A DNA stretch of 11,897 bases from the NCBI GenBank assembly GCA_003024985.2, contig PXIH01S0013771.1; one strand, 5' to 3'. The notes beneath the pieces are model-generated. The model saw nothing but the letters and a program-made list of their open reading frames with translations. It ran no database searches and was not told the DNA's origin. Each line of letters starts with the position of its first letter. Positions within the stretch are counted from its first letter, which is position 1. Source of the DNA: Euperipatoides rowelli (lineage: Eukaryota; Onychophora; Udeonychophora; Euonychophora; Peripatopsidae). This document shows positions 1-7,430 of the stretch, in pieces. A program made the translations under genes and the position numbers.

Positions 1-304
1 ATGCCCTTTATAAATACACATGGCTAAATGATGCCCTTTATAAATACACATGGCTAAATGATGCCCTTTATAAATACACATGGCTAACAGATGCTCTTTA
101 TAAATACACATGGCTAAATTATATCCTTTATAAATACATATGGCTAAATGATGCCCTTTATAAATACACATGGTTAAATGATGCCCTTTATAAATAAACA
201 TGGTTAAATTACGCCCTTTATAAATACACACTGCTAAATGCTGCACTTTTTAAATAAATACACATGGCTAAATGATGCCCTTTATAAATACACACAAATA
301 AATG
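1..304. repeat. 30-bp minisatellite, 10 units, cut by the window edge
   Basis: Ten head-to-tail units of 30 bp start exactly at position 1 (1-30, 31-60 and so on). Each runs ATGCCCTTTATAAATACACA followed by TGGCTAAATG. Units 1 and 2 are identical and later units carry a few substitutions. Unit 9 (241-274) is 34 bp because of a small insertion, and unit 10 (275-304) is decayed at its 3' side. Every unit except unit 9 carries CTTTATAAATA, which resembles a TATA box. Because 30 is a multiple of three, one frame on each strand stays open through several units. I read this as a by-product of the period, not a protein. The array probably continues to the left of the window. Confidence 0.97.
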
Positions 305-774
305 ATATGTGGCATTTAACCATTAGCCTACAAAAACAAAAAGGGTCCAACATGATCTTACTCTTATTTTTCCTATCATTTTTGACACGTTTTGAACTAG
401 TAAATAAATAAATAAATAAAAAGAGAACAATACTAACTAACATACAGTATAATTAAAATATTTAATATGAAGGCAATGAACTAAGTTAAGATCTCGAATT
501 GTTTCCAATATGAGTCTTTGAACTCATTAAAATTAAGAAATGTTGAAAAATCCATTGAATTCCATAAATTGGCATATTTATGTAGAGTTATTAAATTTGT
601 AGAGGTTGCATGAAATTGGTAAAAAAAACGTCATAATGACAAAGAGGGCGTTAGTAGTGGTATTAAAACAAATACTGGTAGTTGAAAACAAATCTTCACA
701 ATCTATATTTGAGTGCATATTATTAAAAAAATGCTAAATCTAAAAACAAATGCAAATTCAAAAAAAAAATTTTT
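305..774. other. AT-rich non-coding stretch with an (AAAT)n run
   Basis: No gene-like frame is visible. A short (AAAT)n microsatellite lies at about 401-420. The part next to 775 lies downstream of the stop of the minus-strand reverse transcriptase remnant and may hold its 3' untranslated region, but I cannot see where that element ends. Confidence 0.6.
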
Positions 775-1200
775 CTATCCCTCAACAATCTTAAATATCC
801 CAGACATTTTAACATGATTCAACAAACGATAATTAATATTCATTTTGTAGCTTAAATATCTCAAGAACCTATATTGAATTCTCTCAATGTCTTGGGATAA
901 ATTCACAGCATAAAAATTCCAAACTATAGATCCATACTCTAATTTGGATCTAATGTGTTTTAGTTATTAACACCAGATGTTATTCTTTTAAGAAAACCTA
1001 GGCTTTTACAGAAATTTTTATTTATCAGCTTTAAATGATCATTAAATTTGAAATCAGCTGTGTAAATTATTCCCAGATCTCTAAGAGTTTACAATCTTTC
1101 AATGCTCATACCTTTAATTCTTTATAATTATAAAAATTTACATCAGAATTTCGATGGAAGGTAAGATGCATTGATCTAAATTTAGACAAAGATCCCATAA
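775..1200 (-). pseudogene. Decayed non-LTR reverse transcriptase, C-terminal part
   Basis: Read on the minus strand, this stretch shows the C-terminal side of a reverse transcriptase of the jockey/I/CR1 type, from a LINE-like retrotransposon that copies its RNA into target DNA. From high to low coordinates there is a SKFRSMHLTF segment near 1186, then LRDLGIIYTADFKFNDHLK and SLGFLKRI (the usual 'DLGV-F-HI...LGFI-R' block). After a stop and frameshift near 960 comes LEYGSIVWN at 916-942, followed by LSQDIERIQYRFLRYL. The LEYGS-VW block followed by an IERIQ-RFLR segment is a hallmark of this family downstream of the polymerase core. The catalytic part (palm motifs with the Asp pair) and any endonuclease are missing. 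In-frame stops and at least one frameshift make it a fossil, and a stop at 775-777 may be the natural end. Family class is firm; the clade is not assigned. Confidence 0.85.
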
Positions 1201-1235
1201 TTGCATTACTTTGATATATTATCTAAACAAGTGTT

Positions 1236-1254
1236 GGGGGGGGGGGGGGGGGGG
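1236..1254 (+). repeat. Homopolymer G19 tract
   Basis: Nineteen consecutive G residues interrupt AT-rich sequence. Such a tract can form quadruplex structures and is prone to length error in sequencing, so the exact count is uncertain. Confidence 0.9.
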
Positions 1255-1576
1255 ATATAGAGTGAAGATAAAAGAAAGTAAAGTGGGTTAAATTGATACT
1301 AAGTCAAACTTTGTTCAAATTTTAAAAATATTTGCCAGCATACAGATTGGAGAATAGACAAAAAAACTATTATTTTAATTATTATTCTATGACCACGCCC
1401 ATCTGTAAGGTGCACTTGTTGTATAATAATGCTATTTCAATCATTTATTAATCCTGGATTAAGAAAGGCAGGTGTTCCATAATGTGTGATTAACGAACAT
1501 CATGCACAAGGAAGAATCAGCTAGGAGACCAATTTTTATTTTTTCATTCATTCTTTAGAACTCTTCCTTACTTCAT

Positions 1577-1603
1577 AAATTGAGTATGCAAGATACTCAA
1601 TTT
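1577..1603. repeat. Perfect 11-bp inverted repeat with 5-nt loop
   Basis: AAATTGAGTAT at 1577-1587 and its exact complement ATACTCAATTT at 1593-1603 flank the loop GCAAG. No U-run follows in the manner of a bacterial terminator, and no function is evident. Confidence 0.85.
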
Positions 1604-1945
1604 CATTCGTCCCTCTCCTCAACACTTCTCTACTTTTTCAATATTATCTAAGTTAAATTTATATGTTATATCTACCTTTAATAAGCCTTTTGCAATATGT
1701 AAATGTTCAACAATAAAGCTGTGCTTTCCCAGTAAAATTAACATTAAATGTATTGTATATACAGGGCCAGTACTAGGGAATTTGGTACCCAAGTAAAAAA
1801 TTTATTTGATGCCCCCCTTACTCACCCCCCATGCCTTTTTTTAAATTTATTATAAAAATTGGTTTCTTAAAGTTTTGCACTACAGCAGAAATTTTCCCTT
1901 TCTATTTCATTTACAGTTAGTTTATTCTATTATCAAATGTTAACG

Positions 1946-2494
1946 GAGGGTTTCTTAACCTATGGGTCATGATCCAAAATTGTGTCCCTTGTCATATTTC
2001 GTGGGTCGCAAAATATTTTCAACTAAAACAATATTTTTGAGATAATAACATATGATGCATTACAAATATAAAAATAATTTTAAAAACCTCTCGAGCCACT
2101 ACGACGAGTTAAATGTAACAGTTTCATTGTTAGTCAGAATTCGCTAAAACATATTGTGGAAACTCTCCACATATTTTATACATCTATCACTAGGTGGCAA
2201 CACTGTCAGATAGTGCTTCTGTATTTTCATTATTATGGAAAAGACTCTAGGAAGTTGTGTCGAAATTATCAAAATCAATCAAAAACGATTATTTCCCCTC
2301 CAGATTATCATAGGGTTGGGGGCATAGTGGACTTCACACGTAGTTGGAGTTAGGGTTCAGGGTAACGGCAAGTTTAGGACTGTAAATAAAAATATTAAGG
2401 CTGCTATCCGTCTTGATCACATGACACGTTGGATCACTAAAGCAAAACTATTACCCCTATCTGGGTCATGACTCAAAAGAGTTAAGAAATTCTG
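1946..2494. mobile_element. Nested hAT-like MITE carrying the dispersed core repeat
   Basis: The left end GAGGGTTTCTTAACC (from 1946) and the right end read on the minus strand, CAGAATTTCTTAACT (from 2494), form imperfect terminal inverted repeats. Both continue into GGGTCATGATCC and GAGTCATGACCC, so similarity extends about 35 bp. The pattern GTTTCTTAACC...GGGTC is common at ends of hAT-like MITEs in animals. Flanks TGTTAACG (1938-1945) and CATTAAGG (2495-2502) match at only 5 of 8 positions, so the target duplication is weak. The inside holds one minus-strand copy of the dispersed core (about 2205-2425), including a single 81-bp satellite unit. A 65-codon frame at 2156-2353 falls in this element and is not considered coding. 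Confidence 0.6.
2303..2383 (-). repeat. Single copy of the 80-bp satellite unit
   Basis: Read on the minus strand this is ACAGTCCTAAACTTGCCGTT through TAACTCCAACTACG to CCCAACCCTATGATAATC. It aligns end to end with the units of the array at 8871-9513. Conserved flanks lie on both sides: GATAGCAGCC plus TTTTTATTTACAG before the unit, and GAAATAATC then GATTTTGATAATTTCGACAC (within 2250-2276) after it. The 27-bp block at 2250-2276 matches 9540-9566 with one difference. Confidence 0.88.
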
Positions 2495-2794
2495 CATTAA
2501 GGGCATTATGGCTGCCGCTTGGTATATTAGCGTAAGCTATGTAACAGAAGGGAAAAAAACATTCCAGTACTTGTATTGCTATATTCAAATTTGATTGTTT
2601 TGAAAATTTAAACATTATCAAAAATCCAAAAATTAAAATAAACAATGCAATATATGTTTTATTGTTACAATAAAATATAAATAAATAAATTTGAAAAATG
2701 TATTACCAGATTATATTTGTAAAATAAATGTCACCCTTTAAAATTTGGTGCCACAAGCAGTTGCTTGTTCCTAGCGACAGTAGTGTGTATATAC

Positions 2795-3115
2795 AGTGAT
2801 GAGTTAAATAAACTACCACCCCTTGGACCTGGAATATTTAAATTACCGTATTAATATGAATTTAAAATGAAATTAAAAGACATTGTCTTAGCAAGCTGCT
2901 AGCTTATAATATACATACACACACCGACATCTTTTTCAAGTTTTGTTTGAATACAAATTGAATTTGAAAATTGATAATTGTCATAAATGAGAAAGCATCT
3001 AAAAAATACTCAACACTAAAAAAACAAATATTACCAGGGGTATTACTTACGTAAATACACACTTGTGTATAACATATATGCATTTCAAATACAATAGCGT
3101 GTGGAATTAGTATTT
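2795..3115. other. AT-rich stretch with no recognised feature
   Basis: No coding frame, RNA gene or repeat match to the rest of the window could be seen here. Confidence 0.5.
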
Positions 3116-3235
3116 GTGGATATAGTATTTTTTCTCGACGATTAGTATATTTTCTTTACAGTCCTAACCTTACCATAACACTGAACCCTAGGATAATCTA
3201 GAGGTGAAATAATCTTTTGCTGAACGCCAATCATA
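3116..3235 (+). repeat. Dispersed core repeat with collapsed 80-bp unit
   Basis: The sequence around 3143-3232 reads TTAGTATATTTTCTTTACAG, then TCCTAACCTTACCATAACAC, then CTAGGATAATCTAGAGGTGA and TTTTGCTGAACGCCAATC. It aligns over about 100 bp with the reverse complement of 4001-4105. Compared with the full 80-bp unit, the middle between the two ACCCTA words is missing, as expected for a deletion between short direct repeats. The flank GATAATC..GAGGTGAAATAA matches 9504-9528 after the large array. No terminal inverted repeats were found for this copy, so it may be truncated. Confidence 0.8.
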
Positions 3236-3760
3236 TACAACTGTGTAGGTATGGAAGGAATACCATTACCAGGTACCTTTAGACATAGACAATGCAGCTG
3301 TTCTGAGTTTTGCAGTGATGATCTGGTATAATAAACTGCCTACAACTTGCATATTGTAATATAATGTTACAATAAAACTGAAACATCAATTCTTATTAAT
3401 TGTATTTGCTTGGCATATTTTTGTATGTGTTAGATTTGTACAAATCATCTAATTTATTATTTTTATTTAATAAACTTTTGGAGAAAAAATAATGCTGCTC
3501 CTATAAATTTGCCAGCCTAAGGACATAATCTGACACTTCATACCTTCTGTATAGGCCTACATATATTTTTGCTTACATTTACAAAAACAATAATAATAAT
3601 AATCTTGCAACTATTTTTAGGATCTTAAGATATATTAGCTAAGATAAATCATTTTCACCTGTTCGTTCATAAAGATTGGCACCAATGCTGAATACTTTGA
3701 ATAATCTCGTAATCACACTATTTGTTGATGGAAACTGAATAAAATTATATCTTAACCTCA
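3236..3760. other. AT-rich stretch with a short (AAT)n run
   Basis: No gene-like frame. A small AAT microsatellite lies at about 3590-3603. Two AATAAA words occur, but with no upstream gene I do not call a poly(A) site. Confidence 0.5.
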
Positions 3761-3827
3761 CCACCCTAGACTAGCGTCTGGATCCTAGACCCAATATTTT
3801 CATGCAGCCTAACAGACGATTCACTGA

Positions 3828-3922
3828 CCTTAACTGTACACTAACCCTAACTCCAACATGAATATAATAGCAAATTATTCTAACCTTAACTGAACACTGA
3901 CCCTAACTCCAACATAAATGTT
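3828..3922 (+). repeat. Two 56-bp direct repeats related to the satellite unit
   Basis: CCTTAACTGTACACTAACCC (3828) and CCTTAACTGAACACTGACCC (3884) each continue into TAACTCCAACAT. They start 56 bp apart and share the CCTTA...ACCCTAACTCCAAC wording of the 80-bp unit. They appear to be shortened, diverged relatives of it. The second copy is partial. Confidence 0.75.
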
Positions 3923-4000
3923 AAAGAATAAATAAATAAAATGGTCAAATTCTGTTATCTGCCCAACAATATGGATGACAGTAGTAAGTTGAAATTATCT

Positions 4001-4105
4001 AGATTGGCACTCAGCAAAATATTATTTCAACTATGGATTATCCTAGGGTTCAGGATTACGGTAAGTTTAGGACTGTAAAGAACATATACTAAAATAGTAA
4101 ATTCA
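4001..4105 (-). repeat. Dispersed core repeat with collapsed unit, inverted copy
   Basis: The minus strand reads TAGTATATGTTCTTTACAG, TCCTAAACTTACCGTAATCC, then CCTAGGATAATCCATAGTTG, AAATAATATTTTGCTGAGTG and CCAATC. It aligns with 3116-3235 in opposite orientation and shows the same collapse of the satellite unit. It lies inside the 3772-4290 MITE. The two inverted copies could pair if both were transcribed in one RNA, with about 765 bases between them. Confidence 0.82.
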
Positions 4106-4189
4106 CATGCTACAACGTTTTAGTTGTCATGCGGATCCTAACATTAATTACATTGGCGGGCAGTTAACGAAACCTGACCAATAAAATAA

Positions 4190-4244
4190 CAGCCAATCAG
4201 AGGTCAGTTTGCAGATAGAATGCAAGCCGATCTCTGATTGTCTG
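4190..4244. repeat. Nested inverted repeat near the MITE right end
   Basis: CAGCCAATCAGAG (4190-4202) and CTCTGATTGTCTG (4232-4244) are complementary at 12 of 13 positions. Inside them TTGCA (4209-4213) and TGCAA (4221-4225) pair again, leaving a short GATAGAA loop. The same arrangement recurs at 10587-10672. The arms carry CCAAT words; I infer no promoter from this. Confidence 0.85.
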
Positions 4245-4374
4245 CTTTTGGGCTGCATGACAATGTTGGGTCTGAGAATCAGACGCTATACCACTCTAGA
4301 CACATTATATGGTAGACGCTGGACCAAAGGTGATTGTTTAGTCACAAAAATATTTTTAACTTTGTGTTAACATT

Positions 4375-4475
4375 TTATAAAAAGTGCAAATAGATTAATT
4401 ATTTTAAAATTATTGCCTTTTCTTTGGGGGGGGGGGGGTGGAGGGGGAAGAATTTACTCTGCACTTTTTTTATAA
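4375..4475. repeat. Imperfect inverted repeat around a G13 tract
   Basis: TTATAAAAAGTGCA (4375-4388) is mirrored by TGCACTTTTTTTATAA (4460-4475), with two extra T in the right arm. Between them lie thirteen G (4426-4438) and a further G-rich run to about 4447. It may be a decayed small foldback element; no target duplication was found. Confidence 0.6.
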
Positions 4476-5330
4476 GACGAATTCAAGCATTATTTAATGA
4501 ATTGTTAACATTGTAATGATTCCAACCTTTCCCCAGCTTTAATGTATATTTAGTTACTTCATTTTTGTATTGTATTTTCTATGGCAACACACTTTTTTTT
4601 TTAATAAAAATTTAAATAATTCACCGCCATTCAATGTGATTATTTTTTTGCATGATTAATTTTCTCTTTCTTGTTCTATTGATTTTTTTTTACATCCCAA
4701 TGAACTTATTCGTAAAATGGTGGTTGAGTCCAGTGTATAAAATTTGCATATAATTTCTTCTACTTAATATTACTTTATACTGAATGACAGATAATGGTTT
4801 TTAATTAGCCATGATTTTATCCCCCCCCCCTCCTCCTATCCCCAACAAAAAATAAAAGAAATATATTAATATTTTATGATGTGTTAAAAATACTGTCATC
4901 AAGACTTAATTTGCGTTTTTAAATTGGGTGAAAAAAAAATAGATAAATTCTTAAACGAACAGGAAAGTTTTTTATATTAATAAGTGCCTAATGTCGAGAC
5001 ATAAAATGATAAAAAATATATATAAAACATTGTTTTAATAATACGGCTAATCGTGCGGAATTTTCTCTCTCATCTTTCAAAATGTAAACAAAACTCTTCA
5101 AAATTGGTTAAAATATTATTATACATTCTAAATAATCATTTCAGTAAATTTGGTGACTTTTAGACCCATAAATACTTATGAAATTAACAACAACAAAAAA
5201 GAATTTTATACAACGCAAAATAAAACTTTGATTACTCTGCTATATTATAAATCAAAAAGTAAACGTTAATAAGCCATGTTATTTGTCCTTTACAACAAAG
5301 TCAGAGAAAATTATAATTCCTCATGAATGA
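4476..5330. other. AT-rich stretch with a C10 tract, otherwise blank
   Basis: No coding frame or recognised repeat. It holds a run of ten C at 4821-4830 followed by TCCTCCTATCCCC, plus several poly-T and poly-A runs. Confidence 0.5.
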
Positions 5331-5331
5331 A

Positions 5332-5772
5332 AGCAGGCCCTCCCCCCTCCCGTACAGCCTAATCGGGGTCCTGGGACTAGAAATCCAGGTGGGGCCCTTA
5401 TATTTTTGATAAGCTTTTTTTTTTTTTTTTTGGTTGTTAGGTATGTCATAAAAATAGTTATAGGCCCCCTTGTTCATGGAGATTTGATTTTTTTTTTTGG
5501 GTGGGGGAGGGTGTGTGTGGAAGTTTTGTTTACCTTGGCTGGGTCCTATGGGCGCTCTTAATAAGCTTTTCTTTTGGTTGTGTGGACGTTTTTTACCGTG
5601 GGTGGGCCTATGGGCCCCTTGAGTCACTACGGGCCTGGGCCACTTTGGCCCCTTCTCGTAAGCCGTGGTTATAACTGTAGTTTCTTATATATTTGGGTCA
5701 TACATGGGGCCCATCCTGTCCAGGGCCCTTGGACTACAGCCTCAACCAAACCACCACCCCCCCTCCCTGTGA
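5332..5772. repeat. GC-rich island with repeated GGGCCC words
   Basis: This block differs sharply in base composition from its AT-rich surroundings. GGGCCC occurs four times (5392-5397, 5612-5617, 5707-5712, 5723-5728) together with many GGCCC, CCCCC and GGGTGGG words. Two sub-blocks look related: GGGCCCTTATATTTTTGATA followed by AGCTTT(n)GGTTGTTAGG (5392-5440), and GGGCGCTCTTAATAAGCTTT followed by TCTTTTGGTTGTGTGG (from about 5550). A T17 run sits at 5415-5431. CGTACAGCCTAATC (5351-5364) resembles GGACTACAGCCTCAACC (from about 5731). These suggest a decayed, partly duplicated mobile repeat rather than a gene. Two overlapping open frames of 108 and 117 codons on opposite strands here have no recognisable domain. 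Confidence 0.55.
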
Positions 5773-6067
5773 TGGACCTGACTGAAAGACTAAAAGGCAG
5801 TCACTTCTTCATAACAATCTTGTATTCATTGAAAGTCAAAATTGGTCAAAATACCATTTTGANAAACACTAAAGAAAGGGATAAAAGTAAAAAGCACAGA
5901 AATTTCTATAATCTACTAACGGATTGACTTAATATGGTTCTTATACTTTATCTTTGTGATAAAAAAATACTCTGTATGTGAAAAAATATATTTGAATGAT
6001 AAGATAGCGATTGATAATATGCTGATTTTTTACGGTAATATCTTGCTTAAAGCGCAAAAAGTACATA

Positions 6068-6373
6068 GTGTGATGACCAAACAACTTTCAATCCAGGTAG
6101 CAAAGGTAAACAAATTATACATATAAAAATATTTATATAAAATCGTATAAATGCTAATGCATTGGTACAACAGTATATTAATATACTCATATGCATAATA
6201 TAGTGTAAAACAAATCACTATGTGTAGTCCCTGCTGGTTGTTATTTACCCTATGAGAGCATTATTATACTGTTGTACCGATANATCAGCATTTATACAAC
6301 TTTGTATAAATATTTTAATATGAATAATTTTTTATCTTTGTTTCCTTAAATGAAAGTTGGATGGTCATCATAC
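6068..6373. repeat. Long imperfect hairpin, about 112-bp arms
   Basis: The left arm 6068-6180 begins GTGTGATGACCAAACAACTT. The right arm 6262-6373, read on the minus strand, begins GTATGATGACCATCCAACTT. The arms stay aligned through TATTTATATAAAATCGTATA / TATTTATACAAAGTTGTATA and AATGCT, ending at GGTACAACAGTAT. About 80 bases separate the arms. Matching is high but imperfect, with small indels. The right arm contains one n. This fits a foldback MITE or a locus able to make a long hairpin RNA. No clear target duplication was found. A 62-codon minus-strand frame falls inside and is not considered real. Confidence 0.88.
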
Positions 6374-6655
6374 AATAATAAATAATATGATTTTTTTTAA
6401 TGTATCTATTATATATTACTCAGAGTTAAGAAATAACCACTAAACATTCATACCATAATATTAGGATTTTATATTTCTTTATCTAATTTTAATGTGCAAG
6501 CTGTTGTTTGACTTAGGGTTATGGTTATATTTGTCTTATATACTGTACATGTTTTCAAGAAGAGGAGGGAAAATTATGTGTTGCACCAATCTGATCTTTT
6601 CAAGATGACTGACTCCTGTTCATGTTTCTTAAAGGTAGAGGTATATAGCCCATTT

Positions 6656-6679
6656 TTATGTCCATTGTAATGGACATAA
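6656..6679. repeat. Palindrome with 11-bp arms and 2-nt centre
   Basis: TTATGTCCATT is followed by GT and its exact complement AATGGACATAA. No function is evident. Confidence 0.9.
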
Positions 6680-6921
6680 TTGCTGAGACATTGTTAATGT
6701 TAGCCTCTATGAAATATCAGATCCATGGGACCTCAGCAATAGAAGGTATGACCTTGGGTTACAATAAATGTCGATACAACATAATTATGTTTGTTGTAAG
6801 AAAAGAAATAAAGTAAATTGGCTTGTGGCCAGGCAGTAAGGATGATAATGGAACTACATTTGATTCTAAAGTGACTAATATTGTGGTGAATCACCTAACC
6901 TAAAGAGACAACCAACAAGCT

Positions 6922-6948
6922 TGGCTCAGGAGTTTTATAGCTGAGCCA
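6922..6948. repeat. Perfect 8-bp stem with 11-nt loop
   Basis: TGGCTCAG (6922-6929) pairs with CTGAGCCA (6941-6948). It lies within the repeat field and no function is evident. Confidence 0.8.
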
Positions 6949-7410
6949 CACCTTCAAATGGAAGAGAATACATTATGAAAATTAGCATAAGTAAATAAAT
7001 ACACATGACCTCTTCCATGTAGTGGTTTTACAATAAAACAAACATTACAATAAGCATGGGAGAGTTGCTCTATAACTAGATTCCGTATGCCATATAATGG
7101 GAATATATCACAATATGACATCACTTCCTTATTAGGCCCCTCCACATCTAGTATTCCTGGCCCAATCCAGGTCTTTTCCAAGATGACTAACTTCCTGCTC
7201 CTGTTTCTTAAAGGTGTGAGTTTTTTCAATGCCCATATATAGTCTGATGATATCACATCCGGTGGTTACTGAGCCAATCTAGGTCAAAAATCACTTACAG
7301 TTTGGCCAAAGAAAATTTAAAATGGCCAACTTCCTGTTCCTTTTCTTAATGTTTTAAGGGTTTATATAGTAGGATGATGATGTGACTTCAGGTTCAAGTA
7401 AACCTCTCTG

Positions 7411-7430
7411 TTATCTGGAATTCCAGATAA
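7411..7430. repeat. Perfect 20-bp palindrome
   Basis: TTATCTGGAATTCCAGATAA equals its own reverse complement. It sits inside the degenerate repeat field and could be a dyad binding site or chance. Confidence 0.92.

Larger units (their letters stand above)
1207..1762. other. Non-coding stretch with a G19 tract and a perfect hairpin
   Basis: No gene-like frame is visible. It holds an uninterrupted run of 19 G at 1236-1254 and the short hairpin at 1577-1603, both listed separately. The right end borders the hAT-like element. Confidence 0.6.
1763..2786. mobile_element. Old hAT-type non-autonomous element (outer)
   Basis: The left end reads AGGGCCAGTACTAGGG then AATTTGGTACCC (1763-1790). The right end, read from the other strand, gives CTACTGTCGCTAGGAACAAG then CAACTGCTTGTGGCACC. 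Both follow the terminal patterns typical of one group of hAT elements, whose ends start CAGGGCCGG...TTTTGGCGCCC and CAGGGC-GGCGCTA...GGCAACTGCCTA. The 8-mer GTATATAC is present on both sides (1755-1762 and 2787-2794) and fits the hAT target-site pattern nTnnnnAn; the shared string extends to 11 bases (TGTATATACAG). No transposase frame remains, and a second element (1946-2494) is inserted inside it. Without that insertion the element is about 475 bp. Ends are diverged, so exact boundaries may be off by a base or two. Confidence 0.6.
3772..4290. mobile_element. MITE with TIRs and an 11-bp target duplication
   Basis: The left end TAGCGTCTGGATCCTAGACC (from 3772), followed by a CAATATTTTCATGCAGCC segment, is mirrored on the right as TAGCGTCTGATTCTCAGACC followed by CAACATTGTCATGCAGCC when read on the minus strand from 4288. 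This gives about 45 bp of terminal inverted repeat. The flanks CCACCCTAGAC (3761-3771) and CCACTCTAGAC (4291-4301) match at 10 of 11 positions and look like a target-site duplication. A 9-11 bp duplication is typical of Mutator-like elements, whereas hAT elements give 8, so the superfamily is unsettled. The element is about 519 bp with no transposase frame. Inside are two 56-bp direct repeats, a minus-strand core copy and a cruciform near the right end. Confidence 0.7.

Noticed and set aside
1-304. CRISPR array
   Set aside because: The 30-bp units are directly adjacent with no unique spacers, and the context is eukaryotic.
2156-2353. 65-codon plus-strand frame
   Set aside because: It lies within a MITE and runs antisense across the dispersed core and the satellite unit.
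4190-4244. CCAAT-box promoter
   Set aside because: The CCAAT words are part of the inverted arms of a mobile repeat that recurs at 10587-10672, and no gene follows.
5301-5927. Two overlapping open frames on opposite strands (108 and 117 codons)
   Set aside because: They lie in the low-complexity GC island and poly-T runs, give Pro/Lys- or Gly/Pro-biased translations without domains, and the second spans an ambiguous base.
6030-6218. 62-codon minus-strand frame
   Set aside because: It falls in the left arm of the long hairpin and is Tyr/Ile-rich as expected for AT-rich chance sequence.
6954-7256. 100-codon minus-strand frame
   Set aside because: It overlaps the degenerate repeat blocks (TTCTTAAAGG, CAAGATGACTAACTTCC, GACATCACTTCC) and shows no recognised motif.
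7391-7404. tRNA-derived SINE B box (GGTTCAAGTAAACC)
   Set aside because: It does not fit the B-box consensus well and no A box lies at the right distance upstream.
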